From JBMNCR01 sp049366695 (GTDB lineage: Bacteria; Bacillota; Clostridia; Eubacteriales; Alkalibacteraceae): a DNA stretch of 64,000 bases. The translations under genes were made by a program, and so were the position numbers. The notes under the pieces are model-generated. The model saw only the letters and a list, made by a program, of their open reading frames with translations. It had not been told where the DNA came from and ran no database searches. Of the stretch, positions 54,090 to 62,091 are shown one piece after another (the first letter of the stretch is position 1; the number at the start of each line of letters is the position of its first letter). The stretch is from positions 8,657-72,656 of the forward strand of contig JBMNCR010000119.1 in NCBI GenBank assembly GCA_049366695.1, in the 5' to 3' direction.

Positions 54090-55598
54090 CTACCAAAACC
54101 AATGCTTTTTCTTAACAAAGATATACACTCCAATTAGTATTAAAAAACATATTATTAAAATAATCACTACTATGATGCTTAATCTAAATGCAGATATCTT
54201 TTTATTCGTTATTTGATATGCTCCTGTAATATCTATTAGTACTTGACCTTTTTCTATCTTTGTATTTAATAATTCATATTTGTCTTTTTGAGTATTATAT
54301 AGATATACATATTTCCCCTTTTCTAAAATATTGTCTGCGATTTCTAAGTGGATTTTTCCTGGTAGATTTTTGTTTTTGTTAATAATAAATTTTATTGTGT
54401 TTTTTTCTTTTTCAAATATTATCTTTGTAGATAATTCATTTTCATAATTTAGTATTTCTTTTCCATTAATTGATATCGAGTATCCTTCACAATTAATCTT
54501 TAATGTCTTTTTACTATCATATAAATATTTTAAAATTTCTTTTGAAATTGTTTTTTCTTCTTTGGGTTCTATTGTTATTATTTCTTCTTGTGAGTTTGTC
54601 ATTGTTTCTATTAATTCATCTGATGATGTATAGCTTACACTTTCTACTAATGTTTCGTCTTCTCCAGAGTTTGTACTTACCCCTTTTTCATTTACTATTA
54701 CTGTTACTGTCTTTTGCAGATCCCCATTTGATATTATTACAGACGATTTTCCTGTTTTTTGTGCCTTTATTTTTCCTGATTTATTGACTGTTATTACTTT
54801 ATCATTTGTGCATTTATATGTTAATGTTTGCTCTGCTTCTTTAGGGTATACTTGTGCTTGTATGTTATAACTACTCCCTACTTTTAATATCACATAGGTT
54901 TCATCTAGTTCTATTTTACTTGTGGCTACTTTGACTGTTAATTTCAATTCTTTTGTGATTTCATCAGCTTTTATTTTTATTGTAGTATTTCCTTTTGCTA
55001 TTGCAGTTATTTTTCCGCTACTGTTTATGGTTGCTACTTCTTTATTGGTTGATATATATTCTATGCTTTGATTTGTCGCATCTGTGGGTAGTATTGATGC
55101 TGTGATGGTTTGGGTTTTTCCTATTTCCATTTCTTCTTCAAATTCACTTACTTCTATTTCTGTTACGGGTATTGTTTTTTCTTCTTCTTTTTCATTGACT
55201 GTTAGATTAAACTTTTTTTCTATTTCTCCTGATTTTACTGTAATAGTTGTTTCTCCTGCTGTAATGGCTATTATCCGTCCTAAGGCATTTATAGTTGCTA
55301 CTTCTTCATTACTTGATTGATATGTAACTTCTTGATTTGTTGCATCTGTAGGTAATACTGTAATATTTAATACTTGATTGTCTTCTACTTGCATCTCAGA
55401 CTCATAGTCTCCTAGATCTATATCTGTAACTGAAATATTTTCTTCCGTTGAGTTTTCTTCTGTAGTTATTACTTGGGTATTGTCTTGAGATAATCCTTCT
55501 ACTGCTTCTTCTGCTTGTACATTGATTGTATTTATATTTACCTGACATACTAAGGCTAGTAATATTATTGCAATTATCATTCTTTTGATTTTCATCAT
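54090..55598 (-). CDS. Big_2 (Ig-like) repeat surface protein with C-terminal membrane anchor
   Basis: A 502-residue exported protein. A signal peptide (MIIAIILLALVCQVNI) is followed by three Big_2 domains (residues about 55-135, 140-220 and 222-305), each with the LPTDATNQ or YPKEAEQ motif, a VATIN or VITVN strand and a GKI-AI/AQ-GKT turn. A region of about 170 residues follows, ending in a single transmembrane helix (LSIIVVIILIICFLILIGVY) and a short KKK tail; no LPxTG is present. It begins 7 bases after the HlyD-type gene. Likely a cell-surface adhesin or scaffold; role unknown. Confidence 0.82.
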   Translation of the reverse strand: MMKIKRMIIAIILLALVCQVNINTINVQAEEAVEGLSQDNTQVITTEENSTEENISVTDIDLGDYESEMQVEDNQVLNITVLPTDATNQEVTYQSSNEEVATINALGRIIAITAGETTITVKSGEIEKKFNLTVNEKEEEKTIPVTEIEVSEFEEEMEIGKTQTITASILPTDATNQSIEYISTNKEVATINSSGKITAIAKGNTTIKIKADEITKELKLTVKVATSKIELDETYVILKVGSSYNIQAQVYPKEAEQTLTYKCTNDKVITVNKSGKIKAQKTGKSSVIISNGDLQKTVTVIVNEKGVSTNSGEDETLVESVSYTSSDELIETMTNSQEEIITIEPKEEKTISKEILKYLYDSKKTLKINCEGYSISINGKEILNYENELSTKIIFEKEKNTIKFIINKNKNLPGKIHLEIADNILEKGKYVYLYNTQKDKYELLNTKIEKGQVLIDITGAYQITNKKISAFRLSIIVVIILIICFLILIGVYIFVKKKHWFW

Positions 55599-55604
55599 AT
55601 GCTC

Positions 55605-56723
55605 CTATCTTGTCAAAACCCCTAAAGATTCCAATACGTAATTAAAGTATGTGATTTGATCATATTGTATTCTTGTCTCTACTGCCATTCCATTTGTTAT
55701 ATTTACTTTATTTCCTTCTTTACTTACTAGATATTTGGTGTCTGGAATTATTTGTACTTTAAAATAACTTTCTCCCTTCTCTGTATCCGTTGTTATATCA
55801 CTATCTATTTGTGATACACTGCCTGTTATGGTGCCATAGATATTTTGTATTAGCCCTGCAACTACAACATCTACTTTATCTCCTGTATTGATTCTTGCCA
55901 TATCTCCTGCATTCACATTTGCCTGTATGATATATTCATCTTTTTCTGAAGCTATACTTGCAATAGCTCCTCCTGCCTGTACCACCATGCCTTCTTTATA
56001 ATCTGCCATCATATGTATTTTCCCTGTAGCATTGGCTGTTACTTGATATTCATTCTGTCCACTGCCTACTGCGCCTAATTGTACTTCTAATGAATCTAAT
56101 TCATTTTGATATTGTAAAATTGAGTCTTGTATTCCTTTTAAAGTAGAATGATATATTTCAGATATTTTCCCTTCATTTTTTACTATCTCCGCTTCTATTT
56201 GTTCATCAGTGTATCCATAACTTTTATATGTAGCGGTATCTATCTGGGATTGTTCAATCTGACTTTTATAAGTCTCATATTGATTGTAGTACAACTTATC
56301 ATCTTCACTATTTGCTTTAAAGTAGTTTGTGTTGTCTTCTATAGAATTTGTTAGTTTTTTCAACTGATTTATTTGAGTCTCGTATATTTCTTTTTTTCCT
56401 TCTAATTGTTCTGCCTGTAGATCTAAATCCGTGCTTTTTATAGTCAACAACACTTCCCCTTTTTCTACATTTAGACCTTCACTGATATGAATATCATCAA
56501 TCTCTCCTGCAAAGGGGGACATGATATAGTTTTTATTTGTACTTTGAATAATTCCACTGGATTTTATCATATAGATTTTTGGAGTTTTTGTACTCCAAAT
56601 AATGATGATGGTTAATAATGCTATAACTGTTATAATCAACATATAGCCGAAAACAGGGAGTTTTTTTTCATAGAGCAGACGGCTATCTTTTAATTGGTCG
56701 AAGGTTTTTACTTGCTTACTCAT
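55605..56723 (-). CDS. HlyD-family secretion/bacteriocin accessory protein
   Basis: A 372-residue membrane-fusion protein. An N-terminal transmembrane helix (VFGYMLIITVIALLTIIIIW) precedes a biotinyl-lipoyl-like half (SPFAGEIDDIHISEGLNVEKGEVLL), a coiled coil at about 110-220 and the return half (ATGKIHMMADYKEGMVVQAG). Such proteins work with peptidase-containing ABC exporters to secrete double-glycine-leader peptides in Gram-positive bacteria. A truncated exporter of that kind and a double-glycine peptide gene lie upstream in this cluster. The ATG at 56723 overlaps the preceding frame; a longer in-frame extension to 56777 lacks support. Confidence 0.85.
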   Translation of the reverse strand: MSKQVKTFDQLKDSRLLYEKKLPVFGYMLIITVIALLTIIIIWSTKTPKIYMIKSSGIIQSTNKNYIMSPFAGEIDDIHISEGLNVEKGEVLLTIKSTDLDLQAEQLEGKKEIYETQINQLKKLTNSIEDNTNYFKANSEDDKLYYNQYETYKSQIEQSQIDTATYKSYGYTDEQIEAEIVKNEGKISEIYHSTLKGIQDSILQYQNELDSLEVQLGAVGSGQNEYQVTANATGKIHMMADYKEGMVVQAGGAIASIASEKDEYIIQANVNAGDMARINTGDKVDVVVAGLIQNIYGTITGSVSQIDSDITTDTEKGESYFKVQIIPDTKYLVSKEGNKVNITNGMAVETRIQYDQITYFNYVLESLGVLTR

Positions 56724-57189
56724 TGTCTGCTCGCTCCATAAATATGTCAGCAGTGATGATGTCGTCTTGTTGGTCAACGAAGATAGTGTAATAATTTCCT
56801 GTTAATTCTATATTTTCCTCAAAAGCTGTTACACCAATCTTATCATAGCCAAATTTTAGTTTTGATTCTTCTCCTATGTAACGGCAGTATATGCATTTGC
56901 TTAATTTAATAACGGATTTCATTTTGTAAGGAGGCTCTACATTTTTGATAAATGTATCCGTTTGCCGCATCATACTAAATCAAATATCCAGTTCATCTGC
57001 TTCGTTTATAAAAGATTCTGTATATTGTATTAATGGTCCTATATATGTTGAACCCTTGGTTAGAATATAGCTTTCCATTTTTTCTATCTGCTTATCTATT
57101 TCAATCATATCGTTATTTAGTTCTATTTCTTGCATTAGTACGTTGTTTAGGCGGAGCTTCTTATTTTTTGATATGAATAGTTCACCCAT
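56716..57189 (-). pseudogene. GyrI/DUF5085-like gene split by an in-frame TGA
   Basis: Two frames lie in the same phase with a single TGA (56982-56980) between them: MGELFISKNKKLRLNNV... ADELDI, stop, FSMMRQTDTFIKN. A paralogous remnant at 57857-58129 reads GDIDISIQLLRQSNNFIHN through the same point, with TCA (Ser) in place of TGA, so the two were one protein of about 157 residues. The fold looks like two GyrI-type (SHS2) halves, as in DUF5085 proteins: the second ends NYYTIFVDQQDDIITADIFM. AGGAGGG precedes the first ATG; the second has none, though its ATG lies 6 bases after the stop and could be reached by re-initiation. A 5' neighbour of the HlyD gene. Confidence 0.68.
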
Positions 57190-57268
57190 AATTTTTTCCC
57201 TCCTATTATTAATATAAAAATTCATATTTTAAAAATATACTTCATTAGTATAACATTATTAAGATAAA

Positions 57269-57823
57269 TCAATAATTCCGTTCATAAACAACCATTAAAA
57301 ATCTTCCTCTAGAATTTACTTTGCATGAGCTATTATTTACTATGTTATCTTTATAAAAACCAACATCTGCCTTTTTACTAAATATAAAAGATATATCCAT
57401 AGTTTTTTTATTCCTAGTGAGCATTATTATATTTATATCTTTGTTTTTATTCATAAATATTGTATTACTATTAAAAAACTCAACAACATTATCAATTTCT
57501 TTTTTTTCTTTCCAAATCCAATTTATCCCAATCATAATAGGAATAGTTTTTGTTTCTGCCAATATACTGTATAATTTATAATTAGACTTATCAAATAAAT
57601 AATAAACACATATAAATATATTTAAACATCCTAAACCAAACAAATGATCAGATAATTCTTGATTACCTATAAATATTGCATTTATTAAGAAACACAGTAT
57701 TGTTAAACAATTTGTAACAATTAGAATGAATTTCATTTTATGATTAAAATATATTTTAAAAATATAGTACATTAATAAAACTATCATTGAATTAAGAAAA
57801 GTAATAATTATATTCATAGTCAT
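57269..57823 (-). CDS. uncharacterised membrane protein
   Basis: A 184-residue protein with three or four hydrophobic helices in residues 1-100 (IIITFLNSMIVLLMYYIFKI, FILIVTNCLTILCFLINAIF, LFGLGCLNIFICVYYLF) and a soluble C-terminal domain of about 80 residues. I do not recognise it. It lies upstream of, and in the same direction as, the split GyrI-like gene and HlyD, so it may belong to the same export or immunity cluster. Confidence 0.6.
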   Translation of the reverse strand: MTMNIIITFLNSMIVLLMYYIFKIYFNHKMKFILIVTNCLTILCFLINAIFIGNQELSDHLFGLGCLNIFICVYYLFDKSNYKLYSILAETKTIPIMIGINWIWKEKKEIDNVVEFFNSNTIFMNKNKDINIIMLTRNKKTMDISFIFSKKADVGFYKDNIVNNSSCKVNSRGRFLMVVYERNY

Positions 57824-57856
57824 CTCCTTTGATAAATTACTAAACTTTAACTAATC

Positions 57857-58129
57857 CTATGCAGCAAGGTTGATTTTGTCGTAAGCAAATTTAAGTTTTG
57901 ATTCATGACCTGTATATCTGACGTACATACAATTCTTAATTCGAATGATTGATTCTATTCGATATGGATATTCATTATTGTGAATGAAATTATTTGATTG
58001 TCTTAATAATTGAATTGAAATGTCTATGTCTCCACTTTCAGAGACATATGTATCCGATATAGGTTTCTGTTTATCAAATAATTTTATTAATTGTTTTTCA
58101 ACGCAATCTTTTTTTCTTTGTCTATTCAG
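57857..58129 (-). pseudogene. remnant of a second GyrI/DUF5085-like gene
   Basis: An open stretch of 90 codons with no start codon in a usable position, entered after a TGA. It encodes QLLRQSNNFIHNNEYPYRIE and CMYVRYTGHESKLKFAYDKI, clearly related to the neighbour (MMRQTDTFIKNVEPPYKMKS; CIYCRYIGEESKLKFGYDKI). It lacks the first N-terminal strand and about 40 C-terminal residues. Confidence 0.72.
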
Positions 58130-58733
58130 TCAAATCCATTTGCCATAAAAGATATTATTTTATTTTCGGTAATTACTTTATATAATGATTATCGTTCAGT
58201 CCCTTATATATATATAATTATTAATTAAAAAAATTTAATTTGATATGCTATAAAAACAACAATTTCATCTAAATCACCTCCATACAAAACCAATCTTATT
58301 ATAATTGTATATAATTACACATTCTAATACGAGCACGTAATTTTTTACTAATCAAGAACTTATTATTCTGCAATAGTAATAAAAAGCATAAAAAAAAATT
58401 ACTGGTAAAAGTGCTGATATATACTCAATCATCGCATCCTACAATTCGGGTTATAGCTCAATTCATATAAATTTTTTAGTATATTTTAGTGTGAAAGGTA
58501 CAACAAAAAATGTTTTATTATATTCTCATAAAAAACTAGATTTACTTTTTTTACTATAAATTCATTAATAGCTATACTACCCAAAGTACACTAACTATCA
58601 TGTGATAAGTTTCAATCATTAATCACAATAATATACTCACAGGAGTATAAGTGTCATTCAATTTTTAAAACTTATTACTTTTTAAAGAAATTAGTTTGAC
58701 AATAATCATTCATCTAATATAATTGGAATTGTG
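58130..58733. other. AT-rich region without a recognisable gene
   Basis: No open frame with codon character, no RNA gene and no copy of the dispersed repeat are visible. It is probably decayed DNA. Confidence 0.4.
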
Positions 58734-58770
58734 CTACCACACAAGATTATAATAATTGATCGTGTGGTAG
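58734..58770 (-). terminator. hairpin downstream of the GG-peptide operon
   Basis: CTACCACAC pairs with GTGTGGTAG around an 18-base loop. No strong T run follows on the minus strand, so it could also be an RNA-stabilising hairpin. Confidence 0.5.
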
Positions 58771-58788
58771 ACAATAAATAATTTACAA

Positions 58789-59016
58789 CTAATCCTGCGA
58801 CCCCTCATCAGGTTTATTTTTTAATATAAAATAAAACACCCAAATAACACTAGATCCTATTGTCAGAATTATTGAAATAATGAATAGTCTCAATAAACGA
58901 TTTACTGTTGCTCCATTAAAAATATCAATAATATGCCACCCAATTGGACCAAAAGAAATTAGTGAAGAAATCAAAGGCAGAACTATGTTAAAAGAGTTTT
59001 TTTTCTCATTTTTCAC
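58789..59016 (-). CDS. small two-helix membrane protein, possible immunity protein
   Basis: About 75 residues with two hydrophobic segments (FNIVLPLISSLISFGPIGWH; LFIISIILTIGSSVIWVFYF) and a charged tail (KNKPDEGSQD). A GTG at 59016 (SD AGGG) is the likeliest start; GTG at 59025 is the alternative, and an ATG at 59061 would lie well inside the upstream gene. It overlaps or abuts the double-glycine peptide gene. Small membrane proteins in this position are often bacteriocin immunity proteins; that is inference from context only. Confidence 0.6.
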   Translation of the reverse strand: MKNEKKNSFNIVLPLISSLISFGPIGWHIIDIFNGATVNRLLRLFIISIILTIGSSVIWVFYFILKNKPDEGSQD

Positions 59017-59021
59017 ATTTT

Positions 59022-59414
59022 TCACCCTAATACGTAGCCATTGAGATTTCCATCTGCCCAATCAAGACCATAGGCAATCATACCACCAAGGCTACTCCCT
59101 GCTACTGTTAATGCAATGTTTATCCCAGTAAAAATCCAAGAACTTGCTGTCACAGCAAACTTTTGCATAAGTTTACCTCTGATTTGGTAGGCTATTTTAT
59201 TTTTATTAGCCTTTAAAAAAGCTTTCAACGCTGCTTGAGAAGCCAAAGCTTGACCAGCAGTAATTACAATTAAGGCAACATCTATTAGTGTCGCGATGGT
59301 TCTTCTAGAATTCCACCAACCGTTTGCCCCGCCTTGAACATAAGTCATCTCTTCATCATTCACTATCACACAACTACTAGGCATTACCAATGCTCTATCG
59401 TAGCACATTTCCAT
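59022..59414 (-). CDS. double-glycine-leader peptide, putative bacteriocin
   Basis: A 130-residue precursor. The N-terminal part contains MPSSCVIVNDEEMTYVQGG, a double-glycine leader that C39 peptidase ABC exporters cut after GG (residue 29). The remaining 101 residues begin ANGWWNSRR and contain hydrophobic, Gly/Ala-rich helices (ATLIDVALIVITAGQALASQ; TGINIALTVAGSSLGGMIAY), as in class II bacteriocins, though longer than most. AAGGAGG precedes the ATG. A truncated C39-type exporter and an HlyD gene are nearby; the intact exporter is missing from the window. Confidence 0.72.
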   Translation of the reverse strand: MEMCYDRALVMPSSCVIVNDEEMTYVQGGANGWWNSRRTIATLIDVALIVITAGQALASQAALKAFLKANKNKIAYQIRGKLMQKFAVTASSWIFTGINIALTVAGSSLGGMIAYGLDWADGNLNGYVLG

Positions 59415-59454
59415 TTTTCGCTTCCTCCTTTAGTTTTTTATTTCCCCAACATCC

Positions 59455-59611
59455 ATTCGCGACCGAATACTAAGACTACCCGATGATAACCGCCTATAAT
59501 ATTTCTCTTTTGAAAGCACAATATAAGTGACGCTAAGTCCCTGTATAGCTATTTCTAACCTTCCGAGGGTGATGCCCCCTGGCAAGCTAAGAAATCTGTT
59601 TATGTGAACGC
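59455..59611 (-). promoter_or_regulatory. GC-rich candidate structured leader of the GG-peptide gene
   Basis: This stretch is clearly richer in G+C than its surroundings. On the minus strand TTTCTTAGCTTGCC pairs with GGAAGGTTAGAAA with small bulges, capped by AGGGGGCATCACCCTC. A second small hairpin (ATTCG/CGAAT) lies nearer the gene. It does not resemble a riboswitch I can name. It lies between the exporter remnant and the GG-peptide gene, so it is probably part of the latter's 5' UTR. Confidence 0.45.
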
Positions 59612-60014
59612 TTAAGTATAATCACCTTTTTCATAACAAATCTCGTTGTCATCTGGGATGCCTATCTCTGGTGTTTGTTCCTCTTCCTCCCTAATTACAA
59701 AGTTTCCCTGCTGCATTTCCCATAGCTTGTGATATTGTCCTTCTAATTCTAATAATTCATCGTGTGTTCCTTTTTTCTACTATTTCACCTTTATCTAATA
59801 CAACTATCTCATCACAGTTTTTTATGGTAGTTAATCTATGAGCAATTATTAACATGGATTTGTTTTTAAATTTATTGTAGATCATATCAAAGATGATGTT
59901 TTCTGTAGCAAAGTCTAGATTACTTGTAGATTCGTCTAAGATGTAGAATTCATTCTTCTTAAGAAATGCTCTTGATAGAGCTATCCTTTGTTTTCTCCTC
60001 CACGAATTTAACAA
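59612..60014 (-). pseudogene. truncated peptide-exporter ABC transporter, C-terminal remnant
   Basis: Only the end of an ABC exporter survives. The frame starts at the signature: WRRKQRIALSRAFLKKNEFY then ILDESTSNLDF (Walker B) and LIIAHRLTTIKNCDEIVVLD (switch). One extra A in the run before CAAAGG would restore GGEKQR, and removal of one A near 59772 lets the frame continue through THDELLELEGQYHKLWEMQQ to a stop at 59612. Everything upstream of the signature is gone, replaced by a copy of the dispersed repeat. It was probably the C39-type partner of the HlyD protein and exporter of the GG peptide. Confidence 0.82.
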
Positions 60015-60095
60015 ATCTTTATAAATTAATCTTTGATTAAAGCAAAATACTATATAGAGTATATAGTCGTATTATTAATACAATACCAAAGACTA
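60012..60095. repeat. dispersed repeat, partial copy (C)
   Basis: AATCTTTGATTAAAGCAAAATAC through GTATTATTAATACAATACC is closely related to the left part of the copies at 38218 and 53622. It begins where the ABC exporter sequence stops, so it marks the breakpoint. Confidence 0.75.
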
Positions 60096-60187
60096 CACAT
60101 AAACTAATATATTTAGCATTCTAAGATGCAATAAATTAACTTAGTCTATATTATTGAATCAAAATTCTTTATTATGTGCAGTACATT

Positions 60188-60400
60188 TTAATATTTCTTG
60201 TTTTCAGCTTGCTTCTTAATATAACTAATTAAAAATGTAAGAAAAAATATAATTAAGCTTATTGCACTAATTAAGCTTAATACCATAAATATAATGAATT
60301 CAGCATCTCTATTGTTCATACTTATAATTCCAAGGCTTATTAATAACCTAAATATAGTTGAAAGTACAAATATAACCAAAGTAATTATTCTCAAAACCAC
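60188..60400 (-). CDS. small two-helix membrane protein
   Basis: A 70-residue protein of two hydrophobic helices (IITLVIFVLSTIFRLLISLG; FIIFMVLSLISAISLIIFFL) and a basic tail (KKQAENKKY). It resembles many small membrane or immunity-type proteins in peptide-bacteriocin islands. No specific family is recognised. An AAAGAGAGGT-type site precedes the ATG. Confidence 0.55.
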   Translation of the reverse strand: MVLRIITLVIFVLSTIFRLLISLGIISMNNRDAEFIIFMVLSLISAISLIIFFLTFLISYIKKQAENKKY

Positions 60401-60648
60401 TTTTTTTACCTCTCTTTAATATTAAACACTTATCAAATTTTATTGAAGTTAAGCATTAAGAAAACAAGCATACACATAAAATATGCGATTATACTTACTC
60501 CTTAACTTAGTCTAGCAATAATCTTTTGGGTTATCTTGTAGTTATTCCGAAACTATATCGGGTATTACCGTAATTAATTGCCTCAGCAATATAAATGTGT
60601 GATGAGTATAATTAGAAACATGTCCTAATTTTCTTAATAAAACATTAA

Positions 60649-61404
60649 CTATATTCCTAAGATATCTATCAATTCATCATACAACTCTCCTTCAATACTA
60701 TTATTTAAATTCCCATAGTATAATTTTTCATCTACTACAAATATGCATCCTATGTATATAATAGGATCATCAAAAATTTCTAATGTACTATTCATATTAT
60801 CGTTTGTTGCTTTATCCACATATAAATAATAAATGTTTCCACATTTATTAAAATCATTAATATTATATTCAATCTTACCAAAATTTTCTTCAAGTTTATT
60901 TACCATTTTACTATTTATTGTAATTCTAATATCTTTCACATTATCATCATTACAAAGTACAAACTTGGAATAGTTCATAAGATTTTCTCTTACAAGAATA
61001 GGGTCTTCTAGAAAAGATGCCTTTGTAAATCTTGTAAAATCGTCTCCTTGAGTCTTAAGATGAGTATAATATTGATCGTCTTTATCTGCTACAATTTGAT
61101 CATTCATTATTAAAAGTGTTAAAGTACTAGCATCTTTAGGCACAATATCTCCCAAAACATCAGTATTCCTCTCTTCTGGAAAAGTATAGCTTGATGGAAA
61201 ATACACTTTCCCGTTAAATTCAATTGGTCCATGTCTTAAACGATCATCTGTAAGTCTCTTTGCCACGATGTTACTATTAGTTTTTACTTCATAGCTAATT
61301 TTGTTCCATATAATAGTGCTACTACTTATCACCAAAATTAATAAGATGAGTAATCCAAATTTATACCATTTCGCATCATTCTTTTTTGTACAACTTTTTC
61401 TCAT
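60649..61404 (-). CDS. uncharacterised membrane-anchored extracellular protein
   Basis: A 251-residue protein with a basic N-terminus, one transmembrane helix (residues about 15-36, FGLLILLILVISSSTIIW) and a large extracytoplasmic domain of mixed alpha/beta character (GKVYFPSSYTFPEERNTDVL; LYVDKATNDNMNSTLEIFD; YIGCIFVVDEKLYYGNL). I do not recognise the family. It lies in the decaying accessory region with unknown membrane proteins on both sides. Confidence 0.6.
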   Translation of the reverse strand: MRKSCTKKNDAKWYKFGLLILLILVISSSTIIWNKISYEVKTNSNIVAKRLTDDRLRHGPIEFNGKVYFPSSYTFPEERNTDVLGDIVPKDASTLTLLIMNDQIVADKDDQYYTHLKTQGDDFTRFTKASFLEDPILVRENLMNYSKFVLCNDDNVKDIRITINSKMVNKLEENFGKIEYNINDFNKCGNIYYLYVDKATNDNMNSTLEIFDDPIIYIGCIFVVDEKLYYGNLNNSIEGELYDELIDILGI

Positions 61405-61566
61405 ACAAAATAATCCTCTCTATGTTTTACCAATTATTTATAATATGCTATTTGCGTGTACTTTTTCACTTAATTATAACTCTTTCTCGTTGTTTTTAAG
61501 ATTACATAGATAGGTAATATTTGTTTCATATGTCATTTTGACTACTAAAACTACTGCTTTTATTTA

Positions 61567-61640
61567 AAACATATTAACTCCAATTAATACTAAAAAGCAT
61601 ATTATATAAATTACAACTACTTTTATACTTTATCTAAAAT
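61567..61640 (-). pseudogene. remnant of a second Big_2 surface protein C-terminus
   Basis: Minus-strand translation gives R, stop, SIKVVVIYIICFLVLIGVN, matching RLSIIVVIILIICFLILIGV at the membrane anchor of the Big_2 protein at 54090. A Leu codon has become TAA. Only the anchor region is recognisable. The rest of 61405-61752 holds no gene I can support. Confidence 0.65.
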
Positions 61641-61752
61641 GATGAAATTATTTCTATACATTATGTAACCGTATATAACGACTTATTTATCAAAATACAA
61701 TAATATTCTAAAACAGTGATAAATTCAAAAAACTCCTCTAGGAAATATATCT

Positions 61753-61947
61753 CTAGTCTTTCTTGTTATCAGATCTAGGTTTAACAAAAGTTATTACAAT
61801 CACATATATCTGTGCTATAAATAAAATAAATATGGAATCTTTTATATCTGTTTTTGTCTTAAGACTTACAACAATAATAATAATTAAACTTATTATTATT
61901 AAAAACTCCATTATTATATAGCTAACTATTTTTATGTTCTTTTTCAT
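61753..61947 (-). CDS. small two-helix membrane protein
   Basis: A 64-residue protein with two hydrophobic segments (IIMEFLIIISLIIIIVVSL; SIFILFIAQIYVIVITFV) and a charged tail (KPRSDNKKD). No family recognised. No strong SD is visible before the ATG, so its status as a gene is less certain than that of its neighbours. Confidence 0.45.
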   Translation of the reverse strand: MKKNIKIVSYIIMEFLIIISLIIIIVVSLKTKTDIKDSIFILFIAQIYVIVITFVKPRSDNKKD

Positions 61948-62091
61948 TAAATCACCAAAATACTTTATCTAGAATTTTTACGATAAAATTGGACTGCTTT
62001 TGAATACAATTACTATAAAAACAGGCCTTTACTCATAGTATAATTACAAAAGTTGTACTATAGCAAAAACTTAAATACCTAAAAATATTTA

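Noticed and set aside
54503..54787. A Leu/Phe-rich plus-strand open frame opposite the Big_2 gene
   Set aside because: It is the antisense shadow of Ser/Thr/Val-rich repeat codons and has no SD or promoter.
56716..56973. An independent 85-residue gene upstream of HlyD
   Set aside because: It has no SD and its homologue is continuous with the preceding frame, so it is the second half of a broken gene.
56980..56982. Selenocysteine insertion at the in-frame TGA
   Set aside because: No SECIS-like hairpin is evident after the TGA, the paralogue has Ser there, and no selenoprotein family is suggested.
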